Shown in pieces: positions 35,826 through 45,632 of a DNA stretch of 64,000 nucleotides (position 1 is its first letter; each line of letters begins with the position of its first letter). Made by a program: the position numbers and the translations under genes. Source of the stretch: CAZTTH01 sp964615975 (GTDB lineage: Bacteria; Verrucomicrobiota; Lentisphaeria; JABSQK01; JAJFLO01); contig CAZTTH010000003.1 of NCBI GenBank assembly GCA_964615975.1, positions 1-64,000 on the forward strand, in the 5' to 3' direction. The notes beneath the pieces are model-generated. The model saw nothing but the letters and a program-made list of their open reading frames with translations. It searched no databases and was not told where the DNA came from.

Positions 35826-36941
35826 TTAGATATATCGTCGTTCCACGCGATTGCCCAAAGAACAGATGATTTCATAAGAAATACTCTTTTTGGCTTCAGT
35901 CCATTCGTGGATTCCAATTCCTGCTCCCAGACATATGATTTCATCGCCGATTTTTACATGGGGCACCGGTTCGAGGGAGATACAGGTATAATCCATTGAA
36001 ACCCGGCCGAGAATATTACACCGCTTGCCATGCACCAACACATCACCCCGATTCGACATTGCCAACGGCAGGCCATCGGCATACCCAATTGATATGGTTC
36101 CCACCAGGGTTGGGCGTGTGGTTATATAGGAACGACCATAACCAATCGACATACCAGAAGGCAATAATCGTTTGGCAACCAACCGGGTTTTCAGGGTGAG
36201 AACCGGCTCAAGGGTCAATGATTGCTTCCCTTCCAGATCGAACACGCCATAGAGATTGATTCCGGTTCTCACCATGGTGAAATTCGGGAAGTATGATTCC
36301 GGGACATTATTAATCCCATCACTATTGGCAATGTGTATTGCGGAAAATGATATGCCTTGTTTTTCCAAGCGGGAAATCAGCATGGATAAGCGCTTGATTT
36401 GAGCGCGGGAAAACTCTATATCCCCATAAGCAATAGGAAAATGAGAACTGATCCCGGAACAGCGTAATCCGGGCAGCTTAACCGTTTCCCGGATCACACT
36501 CTCCGCCTGCGCCGCCAGAATGCCCAGGCGCCCCATGCCGGTATCGATGATAAAGCAACATTCAACGGTCTTGCCCTGCCGTACAGCCTCCCGGCTTAAC
36601 GCGCAGGCAACTTCATAATCCGTTATGGGAGCGATTATGCCATGTTCGACAATAAAGTGGATTTCATCGCCAATCACACCGCCGATAATTTGGACCGGCA
36701 CTCCCAAAGAGATAATGGCCAAGGCTTCGCGCAATTCCGCTACTCCAATTGCCGTGACGCCCGCTGATACCAATGCCCGAGCGACGGGAATCAATCCGAG
36801 CCCATAGGCATTGGCCTTGAGAATTGCCATGACCTTGAGGGGTTTCACGGCGGCAGCAATCTTCGCGTAATTGGATTTGATCTTATTCAGATCGATTTCA
36901 ACCCATACGCGCGGATTGGGTAACTGAGAGGCATCACTCAT
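35826..36941 (-). CDS. alr: Alanine racemase
   Basis: About 371 residues from ATG 36941; a longer frame to 37022 has no homology. It is a fold-type III PLP enzyme: VWVEIDLNKIKSNYAKI, the Schiff-base Lys in MAILKANAYGLG, DTGMGRLG, the NFTMVRTGINLYGV substrate region, the catalytic Tyr in ISIGYADGLP, and GRVSMDYTCI. It makes D-alanine for peptidoglycan. Its start overlaps the nth stop by eight bases, so the two genes are coupled. Confidence 0.95.
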   Translation of the reverse strand: MSDASQLPNPRVWVEIDLNKIKSNYAKIAAAVKPLKVMAILKANAYGLGLIPVARALVSAGVTAIGVAELREALAIISLGVPVQIIGGVIGDEIHFIVEHGIIAPITDYEVACALSREAVRQGKTVECCFIIDTGMGRLGILAAQAESVIRETVKLPGLRCSGISSHFPIAYGDIEFSRAQIKRLSMLISRLEKQGISFSAIHIANSDGINNVPESYFPNFTMVRTGINLYGVFDLEGKQSLTLEPVLTLKTRLVAKRLLPSGMSIGYGRSYITTRPTLVGTISIGYADGLPLAMSNRGDVLVHGKRCNILGRVSMDYTCISLEPVPHVKIGDEIICLGAGIGIHEWTEAKKSISYEIICSLGNRVERRYI

Positions 36942-37602
36942 CTTTGGCAGAATAATTACAATAGTGAAATACTTTGCAGCAGTGGCAATCCGGCGTCCGT
37001 GCCTTACACGTATATCGACCATGGAGAATAAGATAATGATGTGCCCCGTGACGATACTCCGATGGAATTTTTGGGAGTAAGGCTTTTTCTACTGCCTCCG
37101 GGGTCTTTGCCACTGCCAGGCCGGTGCGATTGGCCACCCGAAAGACATGGGTGTCGACTGGCAATGTGGGCTGTTGATATAACACATTCAAGATTACATT
37201 GGCAGTTTTCCGTCCAATTCCGGGCATGGCAGTTAACGCAGAGAAAGTATCCGGGATCCGACCGTTATGTTTATCCTTTAGGATTTGGCAGATGCCAATA
37301 ATCGAACGCGCCTTCTGGCGATACAAACCGATCGATCGGATCATCGCACACAGGCCTTGTTCTCCAAGCGCCAGGTAATTTTCGGGACTGTGGCAATGTT
37401 TCCAGAGCTCGCTGGTTACGCGATTTACGGCTTTATCGGTCGCCTGCGCGGATAAGACCACTGCGACGACCAAGTCGAGAGGACGATGCCAGATTAATTC
37501 GGTTTTTGGGGTAATATTGGCTGCCAACAGTTTAAAGAATGCGCTGATTTGAGCCCGCGTCAAGGGCTTGGATGTTCTTGCCGGTTTAGAGTGTTTTTTC
37601 AC
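36934..37602 (-). CDS. nth: Endonuclease III
   Basis: A 222-residue HhH-GPD glycosylase. The hairpin-helix-hairpin MPGIGRKTANVIL carries the catalytic Lys, VDTHVFRVANR holds the catalytic Asp, and the C-terminal 4Fe-4S cluster has the exact C-x6-C-x2-C-x5-C spacing (CKARTPDCHCCKVFHYC). It removes oxidised pyrimidines and nicks at abasic sites. The start is GTG at 37602 with AGAAG upstream. It is followed by alr on the same strand. Confidence 0.95.
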   Translation of the reverse strand: MKKHSKPARTSKPLTRAQISAFFKLLAANITPKTELIWHRPLDLVVAVVLSAQATDKAVNRVTSELWKHCHSPENYLALGEQGLCAMIRSIGLYRQKARSIIGICQILKDKHNGRIPDTFSALTAMPGIGRKTANVILNVLYQQPTLPVDTHVFRVANRTGLAVAKTPEAVEKALLPKIPSEYRHGAHHYLILHGRYTCKARTPDCHCCKVFHYCNYSAKDE

Positions 37603-38161
37603 GAATTCTTCTCTCTGAAATCTGGGATAGTTATTGGATGCTTCGCAAAGTTGGTATCAAGATGGTTATCAGAATATATGGCGTTACCATATATTCTGCA
37701 CGCCGTCATAATCTTCTCTTTTCAGACGTCCCTCCAAGACTTGATTTAGACCTGATCGTTTCAAACCCGCCAATTAATTAGCGGGCAATTTACAAGCGTC
37801 CCATCCGGGACAAAAGCAAGCAGCCCAGCGATTTAGCGTTGGGAACAAGCGAATCATTCTTTGTTGATTGTCCCATTGTGACAACTGAAAAACCATGACC
37901 AGGATGTAAAGTTAATCATGGCTTTAAAATGACGATTGTGACCGCGTAAAGTATTGTATTCGGTACTCGATCAGGTTTAATAAAAAGATTGCACGATTGC
38001 CGGCCTGATTGGAATGGCGGCGTTCAAAATTCGGCTGTAAGCTGTCCATACTGATATCTCTTCGGTCTGATTGCGAATTGGTTTATGGATAATGTTAGTA
38101 TCGCGAACGTCCATATTCATGACGAACTAGATCATATAAATAATTATTTATCATAGTATAA
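37603..38161. other. Intergenic region upstream of nth and the bioF-like gene
   Basis: A 559-base divergent spacer. It holds family A repeat copy 1 (37985-38033) close to the plus-strand gene. I see no RNA gene. The rest is AT-rich and should contain promoters for both directions. Confidence 0.5.
37985..38033 (+). repeat. Family A upstream repeat, copy 1
   Basis: A core of about 50 bases: aagattgcacgattgcc, then gcctgattggaat, then gcggcgttcaaaattcg. It matches 45778-45827 closely and 47565-47614 more loosely. An atcaggttt string lies 7-16 bases before it in this copy and in copy 2. It is 128 bases upstream of the bioF-like start and on the same strand. Confidence 0.72.
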
Positions 38162-39340
38162 ATGAGCAATAAATCCCATGATAAGCCTACGATAAAATGG
38201 TTGACTGAAGAGCTCAATTCGCTGGCGGAGAGGAATTGTTTGCGAACCCTGAAAGCTGCTGAACCCCTGGCTCATGGACTGGTGCGCAGCCATGGGCGGG
38301 AACTGTTAAATTTATCCGCTAATAATTATCTCGGTCTGGCCGAAGTATTAAGTAATTTTATTCACAACCATCACCTTCATACCACTTGGGGCGGCGGCGC
38401 TTCCCGACTGGTAACCGGAAACCATCCGGTCTTTGCACAATTGGAAGCTGCGGTCGCCAACCTGAAAGGCACTGAAGCCGCTTTGATATTCAGCAGCGGC
38501 TATATGGCCAATATCGGAGTGATCCCCGCGTTAATGAAAGCTGGTGATGCTATTTATAGCGACCGCCTGAATCATGCCAGTATCATTGATGGAATCAGGC
38601 TGAGTCGCGCCCAACACATCCGTTATCGCCACGTGGATATGGATCATTTGGAGACGCTGCTGCAAAAGGGCGGAAATTATCGCCGCAAACTGATCATTTC
38701 GGAAAGTGTCTTCAGCATGGATGGCGACATGGCGCCATTAGCTCAATTAGCGTCATTGAAAGAGCGTTATGGAGCGATGTTAATGATCGATGAAGCTCAC
38801 AGCGGCGGACTCTACGGACCGGATGGCGCGGGGTTGGCGGGCGCGCTGCAGGTAAGCGCCGCGATCGATGTGCAGATGGGCACGTTCAGCAAGGCCTACG
38901 GCGGTTATGGCGCTTATGTTGCCGGACGGCGGGTTTTGATTGATTATCTCATCAACCACGCGCGCAGTGTTATTTACACCACCGGGCTGCCGCCATTATT
39001 GATTGCCGCCAATCTGGAAGCAATCAATCGGGTTAAAAAAGAACCCTGGCGCCGCGAAAAACTTTTCGCGAACATCCGCTTAACCCACCAGGAAATGTCC
39101 GCCTGGCCGGGGGTCAATCCCCGAGATGACACCCCGATATTTCCGCTGGTGATCGGAGATGATGGTGAGACGGCAAGGATCAGTCAGTTTTTATGGGAGT
39201 CTGGTATCGCTGCCATTGCGATACGCCCTCCCACAGTCCCCAAAGGTTCCGCACGGTTGCGGTTGTCGCTTTCCGCGGCGCATCGCCCTGAGGATTTGCT
39301 GGCAGCCCTGAAAAAAATCAAATCCATACTGGTCCGATGA
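38162..39340 (+). CDS. bioF: 8-amino-7-oxononanoate synthase-like alpha-oxoamine synthase
   Basis: A 392-residue fold-type I PLP enzyme. It has NLSANNYLGLAE, GGGASRLVTGNHPVFAQLE, the DEAH-type IDEAHSGGLYG, the Schiff-base Lys in MGTFSKAYGGYGAYVAG, and the C-terminal AIRPPTVPKGSARLRLSLSAAH, which is typical of BioF. BioF condenses pimeloyl-CoA/ACP with L-alanine. Close relatives (2-amino-3-ketobutyrate CoA ligase, serine palmitoyltransferase) cannot be fully excluded because no other biotin gene is near. Family A repeat copy 1 lies upstream; it is convergent with ptsP. Confidence 0.85.
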   Translation: MSNKSHDKPTIKWLTEELNSLAERNCLRTLKAAEPLAHGLVRSHGRELLNLSANNYLGLAEVLSNFIHNHHLHTTWGGGASRLVTGNHPVFAQLEAAVANLKGTEAALIFSSGYMANIGVIPALMKAGDAIYSDRLNHASIIDGIRLSRAQHIRYRHVDMDHLETLLQKGGNYRRKLIISESVFSMDGDMAPLAQLASLKERYGAMLMIDEAHSGGLYGPDGAGLAGALQVSAAIDVQMGTFSKAYGGYGAYVAGRRVLIDYLINHARSVIYTTGLPPLLIAANLEAINRVKKEPWRREKLFANIRLTHQEMSAWPGVNPRDDTPIFPLVIGDDGETARISQFLWESGIAAIAIRPPTVPKGSARLRLSLSAAHRPEDLLAALKKIKSILVR

Positions 39341-39400
39341 GGCCGGGTGAGTTTATTCCCGGGGATTGAATTCTTCCTGTTTGGTGAAGGGTGACGGGGG

Positions 39401-41704
39401 TTATTTTTGCTGTAAAATCTCGACTACCCCTGCTATCGTTGATTGCTTGAGCAGAGCTTTGGCGATTGCCTCGGATTCAGTAAGCGATAGGCTGGAAATA
39501 ATCTTCTGCACCCGGGGAATGGATCGGGGATCAATGCTCAAGGTATGAATGCCGATTCCAAGCAGGAATGGAACATATAATTTTTGACTGGCAATCTCGC
39601 CGCATATGGAAACATCGATGCCTTGAGCGCGGGCAGCCCTGGCGATTTTTGCCAGGCCGCGCAATATGGCGGGATGATGGGGAAGGAAATAAGATGAAAC
39701 CAGTGAGTTCGTGCGATCGACCGCCAGCATGAACTGTATAAAATCATTGGTCCCGATACAAAAGAAATCAGCTTCTTTCGCCAGATGGTCGATAATCTCG
39801 ATGACCGACGGGGTCTCGATCATGGCGCCGATTTTGGGTGAACGATTATGGGGCAGGTTCTCTTCCTCGAGTTTGGCAATGCAGTTGACAACGCACTTTT
39901 TGGCTTCCAGGAACTCGTCCACTGATGAGATCATCGGAAAAATTATACGCAGATTGGTGGCATGAGTACCGGCGCGCAGGATGGCCCGCAATTGCTCTTC
40001 AAAGATCGGCAAATGACTCAAGGAAAAGCGAATCGAGCGCATGCCCAGGGCGGGATTATTTTCCTGATGCTGATTGTAATATGCCAATACTTTATCACCG
40101 CCGATATCCAGAGTGCGAATGTACATGGGCTTATCCCGCATATGATTGACGATGGTGTTGTAGACGACCACTTGTTCTTCTTCGTTGGGGAAATCCGGTT
40201 TCACCATAAAAGGAAATTCAGTGCGATACAATCCAATGCCCTCAGCGTTCATGTCTTCGGCTATTTTCAAATCCATCATCAGATTGACATTCGCCAGCAA
40301 ATGGATGCGGACCCCGTCCTTGGTGTACGTCTCTGATTTAATCAATCGCTTCAAAATCTTGCGTTTCGCCCGTGTCCGCTTCCGTTCAAGAAATTTTTTC
40401 ACAATGGCAGGGAGGGGATTGATATGGAGATTTCCCATTTCTGCGTCCAGAATTACCGACGTGTACTCAGGAAGATTGAGCAACTCATTGTCATCGGCTA
40501 TCACCATGGGAATTTGCAGAGAACGCGCCAGAATCGATAAGTGAGAGGTGATGCCGCCGGATACCAGGATGATGCCACTGATGTTTTCAGCAGATAGCTT
40601 CATGATATCGGAAGGATATAAATCGCGGGCTATGACAATCTTGTTATGCCAGTCCACCGCCACATGACATGATTCTTCATCGGTGACAAGGATGTTGACC
40701 AGCCGACGGGTAAGATCCTCGACATCACGCGCTTTTTCCCTGGTATAGGGATTGGGACTGAGTGCCAGCTTCTTGATAAATCTATTGGCGACCGAGATGA
40801 TGGCAATGGGCGGGTTTTCACCCTCATTAATTAGCTTCATCATGGCGCCGGTGAAGGCGGTATCCTTAAGCATCAGAATATGCGCCCCGAATATCAGGGA
40901 TGCCACGCCGGTGACCTTGGTTTCGAGTTGGGTTTGCAAATCCTCCAATTGCTTTTCGGTGGTTTTGACGGCTTGAATAAAATCCTCAAGTGTATATTGA
41001 TTTTTATATTCGTAATCAGTCAAAAAACGATAGGGCTTGCCTTCATCGATGACGGTTGCCTGGGTATGAGCCAACCCTTCTGATGCGACCTCGACCTTCA
41101 AGATCCTGTAATCATGTGCGGTATCCAATTCAGGTTTTTCCTTCTCCTTATGACGCGCGTGAAGTTCTATTAACAGGCGGGAGTTTTCGATGACACCTGC
41201 CAACTGGGCGGTGATTGCCTTGAGCGCCATTTCATCGCCCTCGGTAAACTCATGTTCAGATTGTCGCTGTACCACCAATGCGCCAATCCGCTCCATGCCA
41301 CGCAATATGGGAACGACTAAAAACGCCTCAAATCCTTCTTCCTGAATGTTGGGAATAAGTTTGAAGTGAGGATTGTGGGAAGCATTTTTTTCACAAATAA
41401 TGATTCTTTCCTGGATCGCCCAACCTACCAAACCTTCTCCGAGCTTTAGCCGGGTTGTATTGACTGATTTGGGGTTAAGTCCACGAGTCGCCTTTAATTC
41501 CAATTCCTCATTTTCCCGGTTATACAAATAAATGGAACACACATCCGCCTTAATATGTTTTGCCATTAAATCTACAATTTGTTGTAGAAAGGCTTCGATA
41601 TTAGCGCTGCCGGCAAACAAGGCATTCAATTCGCCTATATCACAAAGCAAACCCAAATGAGATTTATAAATAATTTCGGTTTTTGTGCGATTTTTTTTCG
41701 TCAT
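39401..41704 (-). CDS. ptsP: PtsP, GAF-domain phosphoenolpyruvate-protein phosphotransferase (EI-Ntr)
   Basis: About 767 residues from ATG 41704. The N-terminal GAF domain (about 20-165: LNALFAGSANIEAFLQQIVDLMAKHI...GEGLVGWAIQ) is followed by enzyme I: the phospho-His in SGGITSHLSILARSL, the PEP-binding barrel with GLYRTEFPFM, RTLDIGGDK and ALGMRSIRFSL, IETPSVIEI, and the active Cys in SICGEIAS. EI-Ntr phosphorylates NPr, which passes phosphate to EIIA-Ntr in nitrogen/potassium control. The partner genes (ptsO, ptsN) are not in this window. Confidence 0.94.
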   Translation of the reverse strand: MTKKNRTKTEIIYKSHLGLLCDIGELNALFAGSANIEAFLQQIVDLMAKHIKADVCSIYLYNRENEELELKATRGLNPKSVNTTRLKLGEGLVGWAIQERIIICEKNASHNPHFKLIPNIQEEGFEAFLVVPILRGMERIGALVVQRQSEHEFTEGDEMALKAITAQLAGVIENSRLLIELHARHKEKEKPELDTAHDYRILKVEVASEGLAHTQATVIDEGKPYRFLTDYEYKNQYTLEDFIQAVKTTEKQLEDLQTQLETKVTGVASLIFGAHILMLKDTAFTGAMMKLINEGENPPIAIISVANRFIKKLALSPNPYTREKARDVEDLTRRLVNILVTDEESCHVAVDWHNKIVIARDLYPSDIMKLSAENISGIILVSGGITSHLSILARSLQIPMVIADDNELLNLPEYTSVILDAEMGNLHINPLPAIVKKFLERKRTRAKRKILKRLIKSETYTKDGVRIHLLANVNLMMDLKIAEDMNAEGIGLYRTEFPFMVKPDFPNEEEQVVVYNTIVNHMRDKPMYIRTLDIGGDKVLAYYNQHQENNPALGMRSIRFSLSHLPIFEEQLRAILRAGTHATNLRIIFPMISSVDEFLEAKKCVVNCIAKLEEENLPHNRSPKIGAMIETPSVIEIIDHLAKEADFFCIGTNDFIQFMLAVDRTNSLVSSYFLPHHPAILRGLAKIARAARAQGIDVSICGEIASQKLYVPFLLGIGIHTLSIDPRSIPRVQKIISSLSLTESEAIAKALLKQSTIAGVVEILQQK

Positions 41705-41851
41705 TTGATGAAAATCTTTCTTTTGCCAAACGGATGCGGATTCAGGCGCTGGAACTACCAACCAGACGCCGATTGGCAGGCTGTACATTGAGGTGATCGG
41801 GAATTACAAATTTATGATACCCAAACATTTTCCTAATATTATACTTATTCA

Positions 41852-42958
41852 ATGATTATACGTCCACAAAAAGCCTTAATATTGTTATACGCATGGTTAT
41901 GTCAGGGTTCAAAGTGGATTACAAATGAAGGGCTGGCCGGCATATCTCTTTTGTTCGGATGCGCATATCTGGCATTGATAATGGGAATGGAATTCATCGG
42001 GGAAAAATTCTGGTTGACCGGTCTTCTCCTTTATTTTCCCACATTGTATTTGGCAACTCCAGCACTGGCATTATTGGCTGTCTGTTGGTTATTTCAACGG
42101 CGATTATGCGGTCTGCAATTAGGTTGTCTGTCATTGGTGATTTTTGTCGGGATGGATTTTCAATGGCCCGCGCGCATCCCGGCCGACATCCCGACAATAA
42201 AAATTCTGACGAAGAATCTTGGCGAGCTAAAACGGTATAGCGCCATGCCATTATTGAAAGCTCAAAATCCCGATCTGATTGTGCTTCAGGATGCCACCCA
42301 CCATGGACCAGTATATGCCCGTAAATTTCCTGAACGTCATTATTTAAGCGTGGGCGAATTCACCCTGATCAGCAAGTTCCCGATTCAGCAAGCGCAATAT
42401 CTTTTCCACTCCGGACCAGAAAATATACGCCATCCGATCGGCGTCAGATATGAGCTAATGATTGGCGATCATGTCGTTGTGCTCTACAATATTCATCTTC
42501 CCACTCCACGCGCCGAGCTGAGCGAATGTTTCAAGCAAATGGTCCAGTCGGCCAACCTCCACTCAGGCTGGCGGGCGGTTGCAAGTTATTATCGTCACAC
42601 TCTGAGAATGCGCTTTGCTGCCATCACGTATCTCCAGGACAAGATCAGACAAGAACAAACCCCCTACATCATCGCCGGTGATTGCAACGTTCCCGATCAG
42701 GGGCATTTCTACCGCATCTTAGCTGATCTGGGCGCAGATGCTTTCGAAGCGGCTGGCCATGGTTATGGTTATACCTTTCCCGGGGATCTTCAATTTGAGT
42801 TTGTTTGTGATCGACCCTGGCTGCGTCTGGATTATCTTTTCTGCTCCCGCGAATTTATCACGATTCAGTGCCAATCAGAGCTGGAATTTCATTCTGAACA
42901 TGGCGCGGTTATTGCCAAAATTGCGTCCCATGGCACGGGCATATTCCCCGAGTTCTGA
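41852..42958 (+). CDS. Membrane-anchored endonuclease/exonuclease/phosphatase-family protein
   Basis: A 368-residue protein. Three hydrophobic segments (about 25-45, 53-77 and 86-100) anchor it in the membrane. They are followed by an EEP (DNase I-like) domain: IKILTKNLGELK (metal Asn), DLIVLQDATHH (a Gln/Asp variant of the usual LQE), VVVLYNIHLPTP (His), YIIAGDCNVPDQG (Asp/Asn pair), RLDYLFCS and the final FHSEHGAVIAKI (His). The catalytic domain probably faces the periplasm. Family substrates include lipids, nucleic acids and phosphoinositides, so function is open. It is divergent from ptsP. Confidence 0.83.
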   Translation: MIIRPQKALILLYAWLCQGSKWITNEGLAGISLLFGCAYLALIMGMEFIGEKFWLTGLLLYFPTLYLATPALALLAVCWLFQRRLCGLQLGCLSLVIFVGMDFQWPARIPADIPTIKILTKNLGELKRYSAMPLLKAQNPDLIVLQDATHHGPVYARKFPERHYLSVGEFTLISKFPIQQAQYLFHSGPENIRHPIGVRYELMIGDHVVVLYNIHLPTPRAELSECFKQMVQSANLHSGWRAVASYYRHTLRMRFAAITYLQDKIRQEQTPYIIAGDCNVPDQGHFYRILADLGADAFEAAGHGYGYTFPGDLQFEFVCDRPWLRLDYLFCSREFITIQCQSELEFHSEHGAVIAKIASHGTGIFPEF

Positions 42959-43082
42959 ACCAGCCAAGTGGTATCTGCTCTTAATTAAATTGCGTCTGGT
43001 CAATTATCGCTATACATTAAGGGTAGCTTCTTTTAAGTACTTGCGATTAATCACATTAAAAACCACGACCAATTGAATCCGC

Positions 43083-43742
43083 ATGAAATTGAGAAAATCA
43101 AACTATCTTGACCGCAGTTTCCTGACCTCCACTGAAGTCGCCGAGGTGTGTGGTGTAAATCGAGCAACCGTGGTGCGGTGGATACAGGCCGGGGGATTAA
43201 AAGCTGAAACGACATTGGGCGGACGTTATCGCATAAACATCGATAGTTTGCTGGAACAAGCTAATGCCGGGGGGATATTTATTGCTCCCGAAAAACGGAA
43301 AAAACTCTCGGAAGCGATTTCTCCCAAATCGTCTCTTGAACCGGTGACAGCCGCGCATAAAGAAGCCAGCAATATTCAGATATTGCTGATCGATGATGAT
43401 GCCGATATCCGGAGCATGCTGAGTGAGTTTTTCTCCCTGATGGGGTACAGCGTTCTGAGTGCCGACAATGGGTTCAAAGCCCTCGATTTTCTCATGAAAA
43501 ATTACAATGTAAAATTGATTATATTGGATCTGCTCATGCCCGGAATCAACGGCATTGAAACCCTCGAGAAAATCCGCGAATTGCGGAGCAACGTCTCCAT
43601 TATCGTGACCAGTGGTTTCATTGATTATTATTATCCGAATGGCATTGCCCCATTAAAAGGCAATGTTGACGCGGTTCTGAAAAAGCCATTCGATCTTGAT
43701 GAGTTGTCCGTGATTTGTCGCCGCTTGCTTAAATCATCGTAA
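43083..43742 (+). CDS. Helix-turn-helix plus receiver protein with the HTH at the N-terminus
   Basis: A 219-residue protein with an unusual order. The N-terminal excisionase/MerR/BldC-like HTH (about 13-60: FLTSTEVAEVCGVNRATVVRWIQAGGLKAETTLGGRYRI) is followed by a linker rich in Lys/Ser. The C-terminal receiver (about 97-217) has DDD (104-106), phospho-acceptor Asp149 (LIILDLLMPG) and Lys196 region (LKKPFD). Most DNA-binding response regulators have the receiver first. It probably binds DNA and is controlled by phosphorylation; no kinase gene adjoins it. Confidence 0.87.
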   Translation: MKLRKSNYLDRSFLTSTEVAEVCGVNRATVVRWIQAGGLKAETTLGGRYRINIDSLLEQANAGGIFIAPEKRKKLSEAISPKSSLEPVTAAHKEASNIQILLIDDDADIRSMLSEFFSLMGYSVLSADNGFKALDFLMKNYNVKLIILDLLMPGINGIETLEKIRELRSNVSIIVTSGFIDYYYPNGIAPLKGNVDAVLKKPFDLDELSVICRRLLKSS

Positions 43743-43861
43743 CCGCCCGATCTCCAGACCTCATATCACCCTTGCGGTACTTCTCAGGCGCCAGGGAATG
43801 CCTGTGAGATCTCCGCGACTGAAAGCAATCAATTCCCCGGCAGAGTACGTGTTTAACGTCG

Positions 43862-43940
43862 GTTGGAGTACAGGCTTTAGCCTGCCGTAAAGCAATTAAC
43901 ATCCAAACTGCAGTCCCGCAGAGCGGGACTGGACTCCAAC
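43862..43940. repeat. Structured intergenic element (three-way-junction inverted repeats)
   Basis: An outer stem GTTGGAGT (43862-43869) / ACTCCAAC (43933-43940) encloses two inner hairpins: AGGCT..AGCCT near 43872-43883, and CAGTCCCGC (43911-43919) / GCGGGACTG (43923-43931) with a three-base loop. It lies between the convergent HTH-REC and coaX genes. Similar sequences recur in PVC-type genomes as I remember, but here there is one full copy. It could act as a bidirectional terminator or be a mobile repeat. Confidence 0.65.
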
Positions 43941-44019
43941 ACTGATTCCCCTTAATGATTACGCTAAACAGGCACATTCGGCAGGAGAACTCCCAACTTT
44001 ATTGACCTCAATGCTCACG

Positions 44020-44769
44020 CTAAACACGTACCGGCAGTAGCCGGGCAATCCAGGATAAACCCGAAAGGGTAAAATGGGTGGGGCCGCTGATGACATGATC
44101 AAGGTGAGAAGCAATAAACTCCTTATCGCCACCAATAATCAGGATATTTAAATTGGCAAGACCAAGCTGTTTTTGACTCTCCGCAATTAATTTTTCAAGC
44201 GCCCCCAGTATTCCCAAGTCGACACCGGCGAATATTGCCTTTCGCGTGGTGGTTCCTAATGCTTCAGGGAGATTGGCAGTCAATTCGACCTCCGGCAATT
44301 GTCCTGTTTTTTGCTTCAACACCCATCGTGATAGCATTCTTCCGGGCAATATTGCGCCCCCCCAACACCGCCTTTGGGAATCTATCACCGTGGTTGTAAT
44401 CGCCGTGCCACAGTCGATGATCATGATCGGCAGTGGATACTCGTTGACCGCTGCCACCATGTTTGCCACTCGATCAGCGCCGATGGTGCTGGAATCGATC
44501 GCGGATAAATCTATTCCCAATTCAAGGCGAGCATCGACCCAAATAAGTCGGTCAGGGGACAGATGGAGGCCAATGTGGGTCTTGATATCGGGAACCACAC
44601 ACGCGATGACACAGGGGTATGGAAGGGTTTGCATGGAGGATAAGGCAGCAGGAGAATCCATTAGCAGTGATTCGGTGCGAATGCGGCTGGATAACGACAA
44701 ATGGTCGTTCTCAAACAGCGCAAAATCTGAATGCGTGTTGCCAATATTTATCAGCCATGCTTTATTCAT
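44020..44769 (-). CDS. coaX: Type III pantothenate kinase
   Basis: About 249 residues from ATG 44769; a longer frame to 44817 adds no homology. It is an ASKHA-fold kinase: LINIGNTHSDFALFE (phosphate 1), SSTIGADRVANMVAA, IMIIDCGTAITTTVID (phosphate 2) and GGAILPGRMLSRWVLKQKTGQLP. It performs the first step of coenzyme A synthesis with ATP and a monovalent cation. It is divergent from the MBL-fold gene that begins 78 bases away. Confidence 0.93.
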   Translation of the reverse strand: MNKAWLINIGNTHSDFALFENDHLSLSSRIRTESLLMDSPAALSSMQTLPYPCVIACVVPDIKTHIGLHLSPDRLIWVDARLELGIDLSAIDSSTIGADRVANMVAAVNEYPLPIMIIDCGTAITTTVIDSQRRCWGGAILPGRMLSRWVLKQKTGQLPEVELTANLPEALGTTTRKAIFAGVDLGILGALEKLIAESQKQLGLANLNILIIGGDKEFIASHLDHVISGPTHFTLSGLSWIARLLPVRV

Positions 44770-44846
44770 AATAGTTTTGCATTCCATCCGGAAAATCTTG
44801 ATCTTCATGTCCGCCATTATTGGACATTCTAATTTACGACTTTCTC

Positions 44847-45632
44847 ATGCGACTCGAATTTCTTGGCACCGGGACTTCCACAGGAGTTCCACAAATCGGT
44901 TGTGACTGTGCGGTTTGTCATTCTTCAGATATCAGAGACCAACGCACCCGTTGCAGTGTATGGATCCGGGCCGCAGGTAAAAACATCATTATTGATACCG
45001 GACCTGATTTCAGAATTCAATGCCTGCGCAGCGGCATACCCCGCATTGACGCGATATTGTTCACCCATTTTCATGCGGATCATGTGTTTGGACTGGATGA
45101 CGCACGATTGTACAACGTCATCCAAAAAGAAAAAATTCCGATCTATGTCCCCGACTTTATGGCCGCCCGTTTTGCGCTCTGTTTTGACTACACGCTGGAA
45201 GCGCCGAAACCCGGATTAACCCGGCCTCATTTTCAACAAAATATCATTCGCAACGAACCGATCCAATGGGAAAATCTTAGCATTATTCCTGTCGATGTCT
45301 ATCACGGCCTGGAAACAATCAAAGGATATGTCTTCTCCAGTCCCACCGTCCAAATTGCCTATTTGATTGATTGTAAATCTCTTCCCGATGAAACCATTGC
45401 ATTAGTAAAAAACTCCGATGTGGTTATCCTCAGCGCATTATGGAAAAAAAAGAATCAACACCCCTCCCATCTTAATCTCGACGAGGCCATCGAACTTTCG
45501 CAGCGGCTTGAAAGCAAACAAATCTACCTCTCGCATATCACTCATCATATGGGGTTACATCAGGAAACCGAACTCACTCTGCCAGCAAATATTGCTTTGG
45601 CGTACGATGGATTGATTATCAACATTCCTTGA
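44847..45632 (+). CDS. MBL-fold metallohydrolase, PhnP-like phosphodiesterase
   Basis: About 261 residues from ATG 44847. It begins RLEFLGTGTSTGVPQIGCDCAVCHS, where the Cys pair after GVPQIGC is typical of PhnP-type phosphodiesterases. The Zn motif is FTHFHADHVFGLDD, followed by YLIDCKSLP and LSHITHHMG. It resembles a cyclic-phosphate or phosphodiester hydrolase of the ribonuclease Z superfamily, and differs from the homologue at 31407. Substrate unknown. Promoters for it and coaX must share the short divergent gap. Confidence 0.87.
   Translation: MRLEFLGTGTSTGVPQIGCDCAVCHSSDIRDQRTRCSVWIRAAGKNIIIDTGPDFRIQCLRSGIPRIDAILFTHFHADHVFGLDDARLYNVIQKEKIPIYVPDFMAARFALCFDYTLEAPKPGLTRPHFQQNIIRNEPIQWENLSIIPVDVYHGLETIKGYVFSSPTVQIAYLIDCKSLPDETIALVKNSDVVILSALWKKKNQHPSHLNLDEAIELSQRLESKQIYLSHITHHMGLHQETELTLPANIALAYDGLIINIP

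Noticed and set aside
39342..39361. CCGGG...CCCGG hairpin between bioF and ptsP as terminator
   Set aside because: Only five base pairs, a ten-base loop and no T run on either strand.
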